DNA of 64,000 nucleotides, taken from contig CALZFC010000252.1 in assembly GCA_945643635.1 (NCBI GenBank), forward strand, positions 2,267,001-2,331,000. The letters are read 5' to 3'. Origin of the DNA: Allodiplogaster sudhausi (lineage: Eukaryota > Nematoda > Chromadorea > Rhabditida > Diplogasteridae). Positions within the stretch are counted from its first letter, which is position 1, and every line of letters begins with the position of its first letter. Made by a program: the position numbers and the translations under genes. Shown piece after piece: positions 33,792-45,222 of the stretch. The notes under the pieces are model-generated. The model was given only the letters and a program-made list of their open reading frames with translations. It was not told the DNA's origin and did not search any database.

Positions 33792-34975
33792 CACAGGAAT
33801 TCTAAAGGGGGCCCACGCATGCTGAATAAGGGGCCACGACGGGGAAAAATTAGTGACCACGACAGGCCCAAGTTTGGCCCCTTATCGACCCAGCGTGGGC
33901 CCCTTATTCCGCTTGTCGGGGCCCCTGATCAAGCACCTAAGCACAAGAAAGAGCGCGTCGTGGCCCCTTATACAACGAGCATGGGCCCCTTATTCTCCGT
34001 TGTCGGGCACCCTTTTCCACATACTTGGGCCCCTTATCCAGCTCATCAGGGCCCCTTATCCCACCATTCGCTGCTCCTTATTCGTTGCTGTTCTCATTCC
34101 TGCTTTCATCAATTTGACAAGTACCTTTATTCTCCTAGTTACCAGAATCAGATGACAATTAAAACGAGAATCCTAACATGCGGAAAATATATAGGCAAGG
34201 GGGCGTTATCTATCCCAGCGGGAAGGAAAGATCGTAAGTCTTGTCCTAGTCAACACTTCTTGAGGAAGAGTGGTCTCCCTGCCTGTCCCATCATGCTGCG
34301 TAGATACCAGTCGAAGTCATCACCGCACGCTGGAAGAGTAGCTTTGAAGTTAAAAAAAAATCATTGCTGGAGCAGTTGAGCTTGTGCGAACGCAGTGTCC
34401 ACGCCGTTGTCTTCTTCCAAAACATCTTCGTCGCTGTCCTCATCTTCAGTGTCTCTCTCGCCACGGAACAGGTCGCGCTCGATCTCGTCAGGTGCAGCAC
34501 CGTCTTCAAAAAAATCATCGCAGCGAGCTTAAAATAAACAAAATAGCGCTGACCTGTTAAAGTTACGCGACTAGTTGCAGTTGGGCCCCCTCGATCCAAT
34601 CCTGTAGTCGCATTTTCGCTTGCAAGCCATCGCAAACCATGAAAAACAAACTAATTAAGTCAGAAGCTGAAATAGATAATGAACAGCACATACAAAAAGT
34701 CCATGGCGCCACTAGTATTTTAGTGCAGCGTCCTTCTCGTTTTTTTAAAAACATCGGAAAACCACTCAACCGTACTTTTACACAAAATAAACCCCCTCGT
34801 GGCCCCATTTCGACGTCAAAAACATTAGTGCCCACCACAAGCAGAATCAGGGGCCACGGCGAGGTTGCTCGGGTGAAGGGTGGCTGAGCGAGTGCGGAAT
34901 AAGGGGCCATGGCGTGGTCGCACCCCCGTGTGGCCCCTTATTCAGCATGCGTGGGCACCCTTTAAAATTCCTGTG
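33792..34975 (-). mobile_element. TIR element copy B, inverted relative to A
   Basis: Ends CACAGGAATTCTAAAGGGGG (33792) and CCCTTTAAAATTCCTGTG (to 34975). The sequence is the reverse complement of copy A throughout, with scattered substitutions and indels. One indel shifts the frame just after the ATG of the internal gene remnant, near 34635. A 29-bp orphan terminal fragment (33763-33791) lies between A and B. Confidence 0.85.
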
Positions 34976-35373
34976 ATTTGAAATAAGTGGCCACGACGTA
35001 TAATTTTAATGGGCCAAGAGAGAACCCATTTTGGCCCCTTATCGAAGTGGCGCGGGCCCCTTATTCAGCTTGTGTGGGCCCCTGATCAAGCGCGTAAGCT
35101 CCCGAAATACAACGTCGTGGCCCCTTATTCAACGAGCAGGGGCCCCTAATTCTCCGTTGTAGGGCCCCATTTAACACATACTCGGGTCCCCTATCCTGCT
35201 CATCTGGGGCACTCATTCTACAGTTCGTGGCCCCTTATATTGCTTATCGCTGCTTTCTTCCTTGGCCATGTAATTTTATTCTCCTAGTTACCAGCATCAT
35301 TGGCATTCAAAACGAAAGCAGAACATGTGCAAAATAACAAGAAAGTGGTGCTCAATGTCGCATCAACGAAAAT

Positions 35374-35715
35374 AAAAGAGAAATTCACATGAGATCGCAT
35401 AAGGCACCGGATAATGAAGGGCATTTTAGCTATTCACAGAATTTGGGCGAATTTGCATAGAAAGGAATGTGAAAGAAATAAAAGCTAATGAAAGAGAAAT
35501 TCACATGAGATCGCAAAAGGCACCGGATAGTGAAGAACATTTTGCGTATTCACAGATTCATGGGGAATATACAAGGAAGGGAATGAGTTCTCAGAAGGAA
35601 ATAAACGCAAATTAAAGCGGTAATTCACTCAGATCGCACAAGTCACCGAATAGTTTTTTTCATTTTGGCTATTCACAGAAGGAATGTGTTATCTGAACTA
35701 AATAAAAGCTAAGGC
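35374..35715. repeat. Degenerate tandem repeat, period about 105-120 bp
   Basis: Three and a half copies of a unit containing AAATTCACATGAGATCGC, CACCGGATA and TATTCACAGA, starting near 35374, 35478, 35601 and 35700. The copies differ by substitutions and small indels. It lies inside element C. Confidence 0.75.
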
Positions 35716-35764
35716 AAGAGAATCTATTTCACCAGGCAAAAAATACAGAGATGCATCAGTATCA

Positions 35765-37073
35765 CTAGCCAGGGTGGAGGCTTTGCTGGCTTCTTTCTTG
35801 GAAGTTTCTCGTATCCTGTAGCGCAGCCTTGGTGGAGTTGGCCTTGTCGTTGTACCGCTTTCGAACCATCTCGCTAAATTGAAGACTTCTAAGACCATGT
35901 AAAAGCATAAAATGGAATACTAACAAATGTCGGCAGAGTGAAGCACGCAGTGATGTAGACATCTTGTATATCTCCTCCGGATCGAGTGTTCGGTCGAAGC
36001 CAATCTCCACGGTGAGAATAAACATTCAAATATCTAGCATATAGAATTAAGTAATAGTGAACATACCAATGAACTTGTTGAGCGAATGCTCGTCGATGAA
36101 GTAGTATCCGTCCACGCTTCTGGCTGCTCCGGTGATCATGTGCATGAGATCCGCATTTATTATCTGAAGTATAATTTACTTGTTTCTGATCAACAAACAA
36201 AATTTCACCTGCTCTTTTTTTTAATTTCCTTTTAAAAAAAACCTTCTTGCAAGCATGAATAGCGAATGACGTGGCCACCGTAACGAAATCATCGGCTGGC
36301 GCGGGGATCCGAAAGTCAGATAGGGCATCGCGGAGATTGTATGGAATATACTCTGGTGGAAGGGAGACGAGAAGATCACATGTCTTATTCGACTCAACAC
36401 TTCTGAGGCAGAATGGTCTTCCTGCCTGTTATAAATACAATATTGCGTTTCCTTTGCGCATATATATTATGATGTGCACAGAAAAAGAATGCAAAAAAAA
36501 CCGGAAGCCGTCGATCCGAGGAACCTCTTCCTCGGGCTGAGATGTAACTCGACCGCAACACGTTCAGATGTGCCATGGTGGCACTTCCAAGGATTGCCAT
36601 GCTTGTTTCCGCCAGCACGGGATCACCACGATTCTTGTAGGCGAGGTGTTGCAATGCAGCTAGATCAGGCATCGTCGCAGTTGTGTACGACTGCGCAAAG
36701 GTTGCCTGGAAAGGGTTTACCATCCAAACCGTACTTAAATGGAGAATAGTATGATCTAACCACGGCTTGTTCAACCGGCAGAGGAGATCCGTCTTTATCA
36801 AAGAAAGACGATGCGGCGAGGTCAATTGTACTTCTTCAGTATCTCCCTCGCCGCAAAACTGATCGCGGTCGATCTCGCCAGATGTAGCATCGTTGGCCTC
36901 AGCATCATCAATTTCCTCTCCTCGCTCAGATTCGTCTTCTGAAAAGAAAAATCATCGAAGCAGGTTAAGAAAAAGACAGCGCTGACCTGTTAAAGCTGTT
37001 CGCTTACGAGACCATGAGCTTTCGGGCCTCTTCGGATGAATCCTGAAGTCGCACTTTCGCGGGTGACAACCAT
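35765..37073 (-). CDS. Multi-exon gene of unknown function inside TIR element C
   Basis: Unrecognised. Reading the minus strand, the parts align in order with the remnants in copies A and B. First is a CDFRIHPKR segment at about 37055-37010 with a good GTAAGC donor. Then comes an acidic segment (ERGEEIDDAEAND, EIDRDQFCGEGDTEE) at 36940-36830. Next is a helical segment (PDLAALQHLAYKNRGDP, ILGSATMAHLNVLRSSY) at 36700-36550. Last are PEYIPYNLRDALSDFRIP, VTVATSFAIHACKK (36370-36245), DLMHMITGAARSVDGYYF (36160-36070), FDRTLDPEEIYKMSTSL (36010-35935) and MVRKRYNDKANSTKAALQ (35880-35765). Several junctions are in phase but one near 36020-36070 is not, and the start codon is out of frame. It may therefore be a decayed transposon gene or a captured host gene. 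No transposase catalytic motif was identified. Confidence 0.35.
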
Positions 37074-37403
37074 GAAAAAAGAAGCAGATTAATAAAGAAA
37101 CTTAAACACACTAACGAACACCATCTACGAACACTTCAAAGAAAGAACCATATTTTAGTGCAGCGTCTGCTGCTTTGAGAGAAATCAGAAGAGCACTCGA
37201 CCGTACTTTCACACTAAATAAACCCCCTCGTGGCTTCATATCAACGTTAAAAAACAGTAGAGGCCACCACAAGCAGAATCAGGGGCCACGGCGAGGTTGC
37301 GCGGGTGAAGGGTGGCTGCGCGAGTGCGGAATAAGGGGCCACGGCGTAGTTGCACCCCCGTCCACTTATTTCCCATGCGTGGGCCCCCTTTAAAATTCCT
37401 GTG

Positions 37404-37864
37404 TCTTGAGTTTTCTGTAAATTTAGCAGTATTTTTAAGAAGTATGAACAACTGTAGTTCTTTTTTCAAAGATATGAACAATAAAGAATCAATATTTTCT
37501 CCCTCTGTCTCCCTCTCTCGCTCGCCCCGTGAGTTCTTCTCATTTTTCTATCTCAAACTTCTATTATTTTCATATTCTTTGTTTTCGTAAAATTTCAATG
37601 TATAATGTAATGGTTTTTCTACAGCGGACTAGATACGATGTTAACTTGAATGGTGTTTATTTTCAAACCATTCATGAAAGTAGTGAAGGTCCGCCATTCA
37701 AAAAGGGGGTTGGGGGGAGGCTGTGCTGGCAGAGAGGCACTCAGGAATCGCAGTTTAACATGTCTGCTAAGATCTAGCAGATTATGGTAAAATGAGAGTA
37801 CAAGAAACTAAGGAATGAGAGGAAAGATCGTGTGAAACAAGGAGTGAGAATAGAGTAGATAACA

Positions 37865-37896
<32 letters not shown>

Positions 37897-38065
37897 GAGA
37901 GAGCGAAAAAGAGGAATGAGAAGACTTCTGCCTATGGACAAGAGGATCTTAAGCTTCGATCCGCCCAATCTCGAGCCATCATCAATAGAGAGGAAGAGAG
38001 AAGAAACAACTGCCGCCCACCAACTCATCACTCGCTTTCACGTCTGAATGAGAGAAGAGAAAGAT

Positions 38066-38105
<40 letters not shown>

Positions 38106-38659
38106 AACTGACTCGTTCTTTTCTGCACCTTATAACATATTCTTCTTCCTTTCTCACACTTGTCTCCGGCTCTCTTGTTATCATTCCCCTATTTTGCTTT
38201 CTTTCACTATCTCTCTCTCTCTCTCACTATCTCTCTTCTCATCCTTCTTCCCTTTCTTTTTTAAAGCTAGGTTTCCTGCAGGCCTCTCAATCTCTTCTCT
38301 CTTGTTGTATTACTTGTTGGTTGCTTAGTTCAACTTATGGTAGTTGTTTTTGTCTATTCAATACTCGTCTGCACTTTTCTATTGGACAATTCTGTTAATT
38401 CAGTTTACTCTCATCATGATCATTTCTCTACTCTTTTAGATGGGGCAATTGTGAAAGGAGATCGAAAGGGATAGAAGAGACTCCCCGCTGGATTCGTCAT
38501 CGCATTTCTTCTTCATTCCACTGAAGAAAGTGTCAAGTCCGTCAAGTAACTCCTTTTCCAATGCTCACTCTCCTCTCTCTCTGTCATTTCAGAAATAAGA
38601 ATTCCAAGTTATTTGACATGTAAAGTGGTCCAATAATGAAGTGTGAACCACCTTGAAGG
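37404..38659. other. Intergenic region upstream of the TWiK gene
   Basis: Contains a few GA/CT runs (37865-37890, 38070-38100, 38205-38230) and no recognisable exon. It should hold the promoter of the potassium-channel gene. Confidence 0.5.
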
Positions 38660-41474
38660 ATGTCAGCAGCGAAGGCGGTTTCCTCAGTGTCGGAAAGTCT
38701 GAAGAAGGGATTGCGAGCTCTCGTTCCTCTGCTCGTCCTCGCTGTCTACACTCTCATTGGTTCATCTTTTATTGTCTCTTCCATCTCGCATTCATGGCAT
38801 TTCTCTTCTCTTCTTCTAGGCGCAGTCCTTTTCATGCAACTCGAAGGCCCAAATGAAGCCTACGAACTCGAAAAGCTCAGCGAAGAGCGCTCAGCTTTGC
38901 TTGAGGTTGACTAATTTTACTCTGTATTTTCATAAATATGGGTTTGGGAATACATGTACGTTTATGTAGCTGGGAATGATTATAATTGCATACAAATAAC
39001 TTTTATATATATATATATATATATATATTTATTTATTTCTCATGTTGAGTCATTTGCAGAATACCGCGTACCGCCTGAATGTCTTGAAAGGACTGACACC
39101 AGTCCAGGCCTACAACCACACCATCAAAACACTTAATCGCTTCCAGGAGAAACTCGGAATTGCCCCGGTTAGCTTTCATATCTCTGGCTATACCAGAATG
39201 AGTAGAATGGCTGTTATTGTAGGTAAACTTGGAAGATATCCACTGGAGCATTTCTGGCTCGATCTTCTACTGTATGACTGTGTACACAACTATTGGCAAG
39301 TTCTTCTCGCATAGATATTCATTCTTTGAATGTTTTAGAAAGAATAAATAGTATAATATGAATATCTGAAAGGATATGGAAACATTGTGCCCGTGACGAC
39401 ATCGGGCCGAGTGCTGACTATCGTGTACGCTTTCATCGGAATCCCCATCGCAGTCATCTGTCTCTACTCACTCGGCCAACTCTTCGCACGAGTCTCTTTC
39501 CAACATTTTTAAATTCTTCTCCTTCTGGCTGTTGGCTGTTTTATAGCCTTCCGGGTCTTTCTGCTCCTAAGTAATTATGTTTATTTCTTTCTTTTCAGTT
39601 GTGTCGCCTTGTGTGGAAGGCAATTCTCAAGTCGACTGCAGTCGTTTCGAAAGACCTCGAGAAGAAGGCAAACTCTTTGTTTAATCATTTCTTATCAGAT
39701 ATTCCATTGAGCGTGAGAATGAGTTTGAGGTGTCTGAACTTGGAGAGTCCGCTCCGCTCAAAGGAGATTCTTCTAGTGGAAACGGCAGCGGAGAGAATCC
39801 AGATGATTTGCTCTCTTTCCCTATTTCAATTCTCCTTCTCATCGCTATCATCTGGATTCTTCTCAGTGCTGCAATTTTCCTCATTTTCGAGGACGACTGG
39901 GATTACGGTGAGAACTCCTCTCCATTCTTTCTTTCGTACCTTTCCCTTCCCCAGGCACTTCGCTCTATTTCACTCTCATCTCCTTCACAACAATCGGATT
40001 CGGAGATGTGCTCCCTTCGAAGTATGATTACATGATTATTGTTGGTGCGTCCTTTCCAACCTTCCTCCGTTCTTTTAAACATTTTACTTGTCCCACTTTC
40101 AGCTTTCGATTAATTAATTACACGACTTATTGAATCCATTTTGAGGCATTCTCGTGATCTTTGGTCTCTCTCTGGTGTCGACTGTCATGTCTTTAATTCA
40201 ACAGCAAATCGAAGCACTCACTGATGTCAGTCTAGTTTGATCTGCACCTGGCAAGAATGATCTACAGCCACTTACAGAACATGCAAGCAGACATTGATGC
40301 GCAGTACGTGGCAGCCTTGGCAGAAGCACAGGACGAGGGGGAGATTGACGAGAAGGCGGCTGAAGCAGCTCTCGAGGCGGCTGAAGGCGACCAGGAGGTG
40401 GATGTGGAGGCACATAAGGGTGAGTGAGAGAGAGAGAGAGAGTTACAGAGAGAGAGTGTAGAGTGAGAGAGAATGAAAGAGGGAGTGAGAATGAAAGAGT
40501 GAGAGTGAGTGAGGGAGAGAGGATGATAGAGTGAGAGAGAAAGAGAGAGTGTGAGAGTGTGAGAGAATGAAAGAGTGAGAGAGAGTTTGAGAGTGAGAGA
40601 GAATGAAAGAGTGAGAGAGAATGAAAGAGTGCGAGAGTGAGTGAGAGAGAGAGAGAGTGGATGAGAGAGTGAGAGAGAAAGAGAGAGTGTGCTCTCATGA
40701 GAGTGAGATAGAATGAAAGGGTGAGAGCGAGAGACTGAGAGTGAGAGAGAATGAAAGAGTGAGAGAGAATGAAAGAGTGATAGAGAATGAAAGAGTGAGG
40801 GAGAATGAAAGAGTGAGAGAGAGTGAGAGAAAGGATGAGAGAGTGAGAGAGAAAGAGAGAGAGTGTGAGAGAATGAAAGAGTGAGAGAGAGACTGAGAGT
40901 GAGAAAGAATGAAAGAGTGAGAGAGAATGAAAGAGTGATAGAGAATGAAGAGTGAGAGAGAGAGAGAGTGAGAGAAAGGGTGAGAGAGTGAGAGATAAAG
41001 AGAGAGTGTGAGAGTGAGAGAGAATGAAAGAGTGAGAGAGAGACTGAGAGTGAGAGAGAATGAAAGAGTGAGAGAGAATGAAAGAGTGAGAGAGAGTGAG
41101 TAAGAGAGAGAGGATGAGAGAAAAAGAGAGTGTGAGAGTGAGAGAGAATGACAGAGTGAGAGAGAGACTTAGAGTGAGAGAGAATGAAAGAGTGATAGAG
41201 AATGAAAGAGTGAGAGAGAAAGAGAGTGAGAGAAAGGGTGAGAGAGTGAGAGATAAAGAGAGAGTGTGAGAGTGAGAGAGAATGAAAGAGTGAGAGAGAG
41301 ACTGAGAGTGAGAGAATGAAAGAGTGAGAGAGAATGAAAGAGTGAGAGAGAGAGTGAGTAAGAGAGAGAGGATGAGAGAAAAAGAGAGAGTGTGAGAGTG
41401 AGAGAGAATAACAGAGTGAGAGAGAGACTTAGAGTGAGAGAGAATGACAGAGTGAGAGAGAGTGAGAGAGAGAG

Positions 41475-41514
<40 letters not shown>

Positions 41515-42253
41515 AGCATGTCTCTCCTGTCTTGAGCGGCTCTGGACCCTCGTTCCCTGTCTGCGGTGGTGTCTCGCATGCCAATGAAGTCTCGAGTCCT
41601 CTTCCACATCATGCCAGCCAGTAGTAAGAAGGCTCTGGAGAAGAGAAACGAAAGCCGCTTGGCCACTCGCAGTCGACACTGCCAGACTGACTACTCTCTT
41701 CTCCAGGTCCTTCCAATCAATCCACATTTATCTCTACTTTCAATTCAATTCATTCATTCTCACATGCAATTTCTCAAAGTTTCTGGAGAAAACAGGTTTA
41801 CAGAGTCTCTTGGAAGAGTTTGAACTGAAGAAGCGTCTGGCCACCTCTCCTCAGGCCATTCATTCTGCTCTGCAGAAGTCGACTGAGAGTCCGCAGAGAG
41901 ATAAGGAAGATACCGAAGAGGAGGGAAATGGTACGTGGCCATCTTCCGGAGCCACTTCTTTCCACTATGTTCCTAACAACTGAATTTTCTTCAAGCTGCC
42001 TTACCTCTTACGTCATAATTGGGTATTCCTCATTGAAATGTTGACTCACAATTTAACTTGCAATATGTCTTCCATTCTCGTGTTGTTCGCCATTTCTCCA
42101 CGGAATCCATTTTTAAGTGCACGATGTCTTAATTATAAATACAAAAGTAGAGGAAATCAATACTTGGCATTTCGTACAAACAGTTATAAATTCACATATT
42201 TCATGAATAACAAATGTGCTGTTTCGTCTAATTCTTCAGAGGCAGAAGTGTAG
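38660..42253 (+). CDS. twk-like: TWiK-type two-pore-domain (K2P) potassium channel
   Basis: Background K+ leak channel subunit of the plasma membrane. Thirteen exons fit in phase: 38660-38759, 38820-38905, 39060-39167, 39223-39295, 39373-39491, 39599-39630, 39699-39907, 39955-40044, 40146-40225, 40278-40419, 41537-41706, 41804-41930 and 42240-42253 (449 aa). M1 is at about residues 19-40 (VPLLVLAVYTLIGAVLFMQL). Pore 1 has TTIGYGN and pore 2 has TTIGFGD, both canonical selectivity filters. M2 is LTIVYAFIGIPIAVICL, M3 ISILLLIAIIWILLSAAIF, M4 ILVIFGLSLVSTVMSL. The glycine codon of the first filter is split by a GC-AG intron (39296-39372). The intron at 40420-41536 is a purine-rich repeat. The long acidic C-terminus is family-variable. 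The 39630 donor (GTCGAC) is the least certain junction. Confidence 0.93.
40424..41515. repeat. 1.1-kb purine-rich repeat filling a TWiK intron
   Basis: Almost pure G/A on the plus strand with periodic T, built from variants of GAGAGAATGAAAGAGTGAGA and GAGAGACTGAGAGT. Larger blocks of about 100-250 bp are duplicated. It produces long artefactual Ser/Leu frames on the minus strand. Confidence 0.9.
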
Positions 42254-42887
42254 AAGAAGCGAGAGGAAAGAAGAGAAGTAAGAAAGCGAAGAAAAGAAAG
42301 AGAAGAGCGGTCGGCAGTTGTCTCTCAGTCTTCTTCATGATTAATTGGTCTGTCACCTTGAAGAGTAATCGCTACTCTTCCACTTCAATGTACAATGCAT
42401 ACAAAGAATCTTTTCTCCACACAAATCTTCTCACTTTCCAAAATCATTTTTTTCACACGAGTGCTGTTTATTCAAGATCGAAGGTTATGCCAAGAAGATA
42501 AAGAATAAAATGGATTCTAGGACATGACTGATTAAGTCAATTTATATTACAAACTGAAAATCAGGTGCATGAGTTCGACATTTGACTGAAAGGATACATC
42601 ACAAAGAAAGAGGCAAACTGTTAAGTGCAGACAATCAAATTATCAAATTATTTCTACCTAATCATTTCAAAAAATATACATAGTTGCAAAAAACTGCTTT
42701 CACAATAAAAAAGGAAAAGAAACGAATGTTGATCAGTTAACCCAGAAAATATTTTTCTTTTAATCAAAGGGCTGCAACTAAACAGCTGAAATATTGAAGT
42801 GAAAACTAAATAATTGAACTCCGAAAAGATGCAAAATGGGGAGGGAGGAAGGAATGTGTTTGTGAGGGGAATAGTTGTGGCTTCTTT
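42254..42887. other. Convergent 3' spacer
   Basis: AT-rich sequence between the 3' ends of the TWiK and dehydratase genes. I see nothing coding. Confidence 0.6.
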
Positions 42888-43628
42888 CTATCCATGAATT
42901 CGAGAGGCATTTTTAGTGCGATGCTCGGTGACATAGAAGGCTACGGTACGTGCCAAGCCCTCTTCGAAGGGAGTCGTGCAGTGCCAGCCCGTCTCTGCTC
43001 GCACCTCCAACATTCTCTCAGTATTTATGCTTCCCAACAAATTAAAAGAGACAGTTACTGATAGTGCATACATATGTATATGACATGTTAACAGTAGCTA
43101 TAACCTTGGAGAAGTCAATGTAATATCGTCGATCGTGATACGGTCGGTCTGCGATTGGAGAGAAGGTCGGCTCGCTCTCAGGTCTCAAAGAGAGTTATCA
43201 AATTAATCAGATCATTTCTATATTTTTTACCTCTCATGTAAAGTTTTCAGAACGATTTAATGTTGTGTTCATATCTCGAAAGCCTAGATTTAGCCGAAGT
43301 GACCAGAGAAGAGTGACTGAGCGGCTGAGATCTCTCCATTCTATTGTCCTTGCCTCACGTGTTGCTGTTTTGGCTGTTGCCATTTGAGGGGCCAAAACAG
43401 GAAAAGATTGCTTATCTATAAGAAGAACCTGTTTTGTAGCTTGTTTACAAGAGCGTGGATCTGGCGGGTCAGCGCAATGTTGCTCATCTCGAAATCCACG
43501 CCGATGTTATACACCTGCAGGCATTGCGCATCACCAGGGATTGCCAGGAAGAGAAGAAAACAAGGTAATCAATGAAGAGGTGGGGGAGAAATACAGACAC
43601 GACAACAAGGGAGAAAAGTGAGAGCGAG

Positions 43629-43681
<53 letters not shown>

Positions 43682-45222
43682 GCGAGAGAGAGAGCGCGAT
43701 AGAGGGGGAAGAGAGAGGAAGAGAGAGAGTGAGGGGGGAAGAGAGATAGAGAAAATGAGGGGGAGCGAGAGAGATGAAAAAGAGAGAGAGAGAGAAGAGA
43801 GATAGGGAGAATGAGTAGGAGAAGGTATGTAAAGAAGTGCCTCTTCGAGTCGTCCCCTCTCGGTAATTCTTCGAATGGCATCTGAGCAATCGTCGACGAA
43901 CATCCAACTTCTATCAAAAGAAAAATTTTGTGCATTTTCGTTGTTATTTTTAAACAAAACCTTGCTTGATAAAAAAATATTTTCCTCCAAAAACTAAACA
44001 TGTTAGTTAACTTGTTAAAGGAGGGCGATCACCGAAAAATTATATGTGATTTGAATTTGCCGCGGCCCGTGACACTCTCACACTCGCGTGCTATTTTCAC
44101 GCAGCAGATTTGTGTGGCCTGCGAAATGCACTCGAACGCGCAATAATTATTTTTTGGTGATCGTCCTCTTGTAAAATACCACGTCACGGATTGCAAGCGT
44201 GAGGAAGAGAATAAGTAGTAGGAATGAGTTTGTATTTTGCGCACCTCGTGTGAAGTCCATCTCCCATGAGAGGATATGGCTTTCCTTCGATGGCAAGAGA
44301 AGTGAACTTCGGGATGAGCTTGGACTTGGCCTGACGAGGCCCATACACGTTGTTCATTCGAACCATCACGAAGGGGAGCTTGTATGAATGCTGCAGAGAA
44401 AATCATTCAATGGCATCTCAAAGGGAAGAGACTCACGAAGTAAGAGCGGATGATGAGTTCGCATGCAGCTTTGCTTGCGGCGTAGGGATTTGTCGGATTT
44501 GGAAGAGTGTCCTCCGTCTTCGGCCGACTTCCCTCTGCCGAGTCCCCGTAGATCTCATCTAATCAGGACTCTTGAAATACTGTAGTAACTGCCATACTTA
44601 CCAGTGGAAATGTGCACGAAGCGGCGTACTCCCTTGTATCCTCGGTTAGCGACTGCCTCGAGTAGAATTGTGGTGGAGAGAATGTTCTCCTGGATGGTCC
44701 CCACCCTGTCTGCATACGACTCATCCACGTGAGTTATCGCAGCGAAGTGAATTACCGTATCAATCTGAAATTCTATCATTCTTCCCTCTAGTTTCTCTTG
44801 CACGCGGTTGTCTGTGTTCAATCTCAATTCGTTACTGACCGAATGAGTAAGGAGAGCATTGATGAGTGTTTTCTCTTCTTCAAGAGGAGCAATCACAAGG
44901 GAGTACCGAGGAGATGAGCGGATCTGGTAAATCATCTCAGTTAATTATGGAAGAGTCAAAAGTGAATCGAACCGATTCAAGAACATTCTCGGGAGAGGCT
45001 CCCAATGCCAGTTTGTCATAGTTGACGAATCTACAAGAAGAAATGAACTTGAAATGAAAAGTCAGATCGTTCTAACTTGGCATCGCTCCACTTGTCGAAG
45101 ATGAAATTGATAAAGTTGGAGCCGATGAATCCACAGCCGCCAGTGACAAGGACAGAACGAGGAGAGAAAGAGGAAGAGAGAACATCGGAAGAGGAGTTCG
45201 TAGAGGGAGAAGGCGCACTCAT
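42888..45222 (-). CDS. rml-2: dTDP-D-glucose 4,6-dehydratase-like (RML-2/TGDS)
   Basis: Short-chain dehydrogenase of nucleotide-sugar metabolism, converting dTDP-glucose to the 4-keto-6-deoxy sugar; in nematodes it belongs to a rhamnose-synthesis pathway. Ten exons in phase: 45222-45077, 45030-44973, 44923-44840, 44764-44602, 44558-44437, 44390-44245, 43910-43841, 43514-43429, 43183-43105 and 43016-42888, giving 360 aa. The NAD-binding motif is GGCGFIGS near residue 29. HFAAITHVDESYADR, the catalytic STDEIYG and YAASK (Y-x3-K), and NVYGPRQ are all present. Exon 43910-43841 ends with a GC donor (GAG|GCACTT) required by phase; the following 326-bp intron holds a GA microsatellite. The Ser-rich first 20 residues are lineage-specific. 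Confidence 0.95.
43624..43800. repeat. GA microsatellite in dehydratase intron
   Basis: Plus-strand (GA)n and (GAGAGC)n with GGGGGA interruptions. It lies wholly in the 326-bp intron between 43840 and 43515. Confidence 0.8.

Larger units (their letters stand above)
34976..37403 (-). mobile_element. TIR element copy C, longer, with internal gene
   Basis: The right end (…GTGGGCCCCCTTTAAAATTCCTGTG region, to 37403) matches A and B. The left end, directly abutting B, keeps the subterminal ATAAGGGGCC-type array (34985-35245) but its outermost terminal repeat is degraded. Copy C is about twice as long as A and B because of an extra interior at 35340-36830. That interior includes a roughly 110-bp tandem repeat and an intron-containing gene on the minus strand. 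Confidence 0.75.

Noticed and set aside
39631..39698. Coding continuation STAVVSKDLEKKAN in the K2P gene
   Set aside because: Plausible as channel sequence, but the downstream M3 exon is in another frame and only the donor at 39631 restores phase. Kept as intron with a caution.
40198..41727. A 509-codon minus-strand Ser/Leu/His frame
   Set aside because: Antisense to the purine-rich intron and exons of the K2P channel, whose exons are in phase on the plus strand.
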